From: an uncultured Porphyromonadaceae bacterium
GTDB taxonomy: Bacteria; Bacteroidota; Bacteroidia; Bacteroidales; Muribaculaceae
Direction: 5' to 3'
NCBI GenBank assembly: GCA_947176355.1
Contig: CAMWQY010000193.1
Location: forward strand, 1-5,354
DNA length: 5,354 bases
Within the stretch, counting starts at the first letter, position 1; every line of letters begins with the position of its first letter. Position numbers and translations under genes: made by a program. Of the stretch, positions 4,187-5,354 are shown one piece after another. Under the pieces are notes generated by a model. The model ran no database searches. It was not told where the DNA came from and worked only from the letters and a program-made list of their open reading frames with translations.

Positions 4187-5354
4187 ATGACCTTAGATCC
4201 AAACCTTCTCACCCGCGGCGCGGACAACATGCGTGTCCTCATCGCTGAAATGGTGGAAAAAGCAAAATCCGGCCACCCAGGTGGCGCTATGGGCGGGGCT
4301 GACTTTGTCAATGTCCTCTATTCTTCTTTCCTCAACTATGATCCCGAAGATCCAAATTGGTTTGCTCGCGACCGATTCTTCCTTGACCCGGGCCACATGA
4401 GCACCATGCTCTATTCAGTGCTTGCTCTCGCCGGTAAGTTCTCCATCGAGGAGCTCCAGGGCTTCCGTCGGTGGGGCTCTGCTACCCCCGGTCACCCGGA
4501 ACTTGAAGTAGCACGTGGCATCGAAAACAGTTCAGGTCCTCTCGGACAGGGCCATGTATATGCTGTCGGTTGTGCTATCGCTGAGCGTTTCCTTGCTGCT
4601 CGTTTCGGTGAAGTCGTTGAGCATAAGACATACGCTTTCATTTCTGACGGCGGTATCCAGGAAGAAATTTCTCAGGGTGCTGGCAGAATTGCAGGTAATC
4701 TTGGGCTTCATAACCTCATTATGTTCTATGACAGCAATGAAGTTCAGCTTTCTACCAAGGTGAAAGATGTTACCTCTGAAGACACAGCAGCTAAATATCG
4801 CGCATGGAATTGGAATGTACTTGAAATAGACGGTACGGATCCTGTGGCTATCGCCGGTGCTATTGAAGCAGCTCGCGAAGAGAAAGAGCGTCCAACTCTC
4901 ATCATTGGTCACACTGTCATGGCTCGCAAGACAGTTGCTGCCGATGGCTCAAGCCTTGAAGGACATGTCAACACTCATGGTCAGCCGCTTTCAGCTGCCG
5001 GTGCCGATATGGACAAGACAGTGGCAAACCTTGGTGGCGATCCTCAGAATCCTTGGCAGATTTGGGACGATGTGAAGAAACTTTACGCCGACCGTCGCGC
5101 AGAGCTCATAGCATACGCTAAGGAGAGAAAGGCAAAATATGCTGAATGGGCTGAGAAAAATCCGGAAGAGGCTAAGACACTCCAAGATTGGCTCGAAGGA
5201 AAACTTCCAAATCTTGACTGGACTAAGGTGGCTCTCAAGCCTAACATGGCTTCACGCGCATCTTCAGCAGCAGTGCTTTCATTCCTCGCTGATCATGTTC
5301 ACAATATGATTGTAAGTTCTGCAGACCTTGCCAACTCTGACAAGACTGATGGTT
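4187..5354 (+). CDS. tkt: Transketolase, N-terminal 389 residues (3' end beyond the window)
   Basis: Transketolase is a thiamine-diphosphate enzyme that moves two-carbon ketol units between sugar phosphates in the non-oxidative pentose phosphate pathway. The open frame runs from ATG 4187 past the window end; full enzymes are about 670 residues. Visible in the pyrophosphate domain: KSGHPGGAM at residues 27-35 (H30), DPGHMSTMLYS at 67-77 (H70), TPGHPE at 100-105 (H103), GPLGQGH at 117-123, the metal/ThDP segment ISDGGIQEE at 152-160 (D154), FYDSNE at 180-185 (N184), and THGQPLS at 263-269 (H264). The usual GDG...DDN pair is SDG...DSN, which I recall as normal for Bacteroidales enzymes. The pyrimidine domain begins at about 355 (SRASSAAVL, then SSADLANSDKTDG); its catalytic glutamate lies outside the window. 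The gene follows the sugar permease by 80 bp with no promoter seen, which supports a linked role in sugar use. Confidence 0.96.
   Translation, partial: MTLDPNLLTRGADNMRVLIAEMVEKAKSGHPGGAMGGADFVNVLYSSFLNYDPEDPNWFARDRFFLDPGHMSTMLYSVLALAGKFSIEELQGFRRWGSATPGHPELEVARGIENSSGPLGQGHVYAVGCAIAERFLAARFGEVVEHKTYAFISDGGIQEEISQGAGRIAGNLGLHNLIMFYDSNEVQLSTKVKDVTSEDTAAKYRAWNWNVLEIDGTDPVAIAGAIEAAREEKERPTLIIGHTVMARKTVAADGSSLEGHVNTHGQPLSAAGADMDKTVANLGGDPQNPWQIWDDVKKLYADRRAELIAYAKERKAKYAEWAEKNPEEAKTLQDWLEGKLPNLDWTKVALKPNMASRASSAAVLSFLADHVHNMIVSSADLANSDKTDG

Noticed and set aside
4532..4800. Transketolase considered as an inactive paralogue because of the SDG motif
   Set aside because: All histidines expected in the N-terminal domain and the likely metal ligands D154 and N184 are present, and the reading frame is intact.
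4532..4912. A 126-codon open frame on the minus strand
   Set aside because: It lies wholly within the transketolase coding region, whose frame is unambiguous from family motifs on both sides.

Overview
The window looks like chromosomal DNA of an anaerobic Bacteroidota of the order Bacteroidales. A gut lineage such as Muribaculaceae or a relative is plausible, but the sequence alone does not fix the family. Four things support the order: a DUF4494 gene (a family I know from Bacteroidota), intergenic promoters with the Bacteroidota -7 element TAnnTTTG, AT-rich translation starts with little or no Shine-Dalgarno sequence, and a transketolase of the Bacteroidales type.

Left part, minus strand (1-1460). 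Two adjacent genes each encode a single-domain chromate-transporter-family (ChrA-like) membrane protein. The promoter-proximal gene is 1346-780. The distal gene starts at 608 and is cut by the window edge within a residue or more of its likely end. Together they look like a two-subunit short-chain CHR transporter. The 171-bp gap between them is almost entirely two blocks of tandem heptamers, AGAATT(T/G) and ATG(A/C)ATT. The second block touches the stop codon of the first gene. A well-formed Bacteroidota promoter (TTTG, 20 bp, TAATTTTG) lies upstream, followed by a leader with several small, partly competing hairpins.

Right part, plus strand (1490-5354). A divergent promoter with TAACTTTG precedes four co-directional genes: a DUF4494 protein, a YggS/PLPHP-type pyridoxal-phosphate homeostasis protein, an FHS-type (FucP-like) sugar permease of the major facilitator superfamily, and the N-terminal 389 residues of a transketolase. 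I see no TAnnTTTG promoter or convincing terminator in the three gaps between them (34, 47 and 80 bp), so they may be cotranscribed. The permease and transketolase pair suggests uptake of a sugar that feeds the non-oxidative pentose phosphate pathway. The first two genes look like housekeeping genes of unclear connection to it. The 80-bp permease-transketolase gap carries five tandem TTAAAC octamers and a small inverted repeat.

I find no mobile element, CRISPR array, tRNA or rRNA, and no clear evidence of a new multi-gene system. The items most worth a second look are the heptamer arrays that split the transporter pair, the FHS permease that seems to lack the two acidic residues important in E. 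coli FucP, and the structured leader of the transporter genes.
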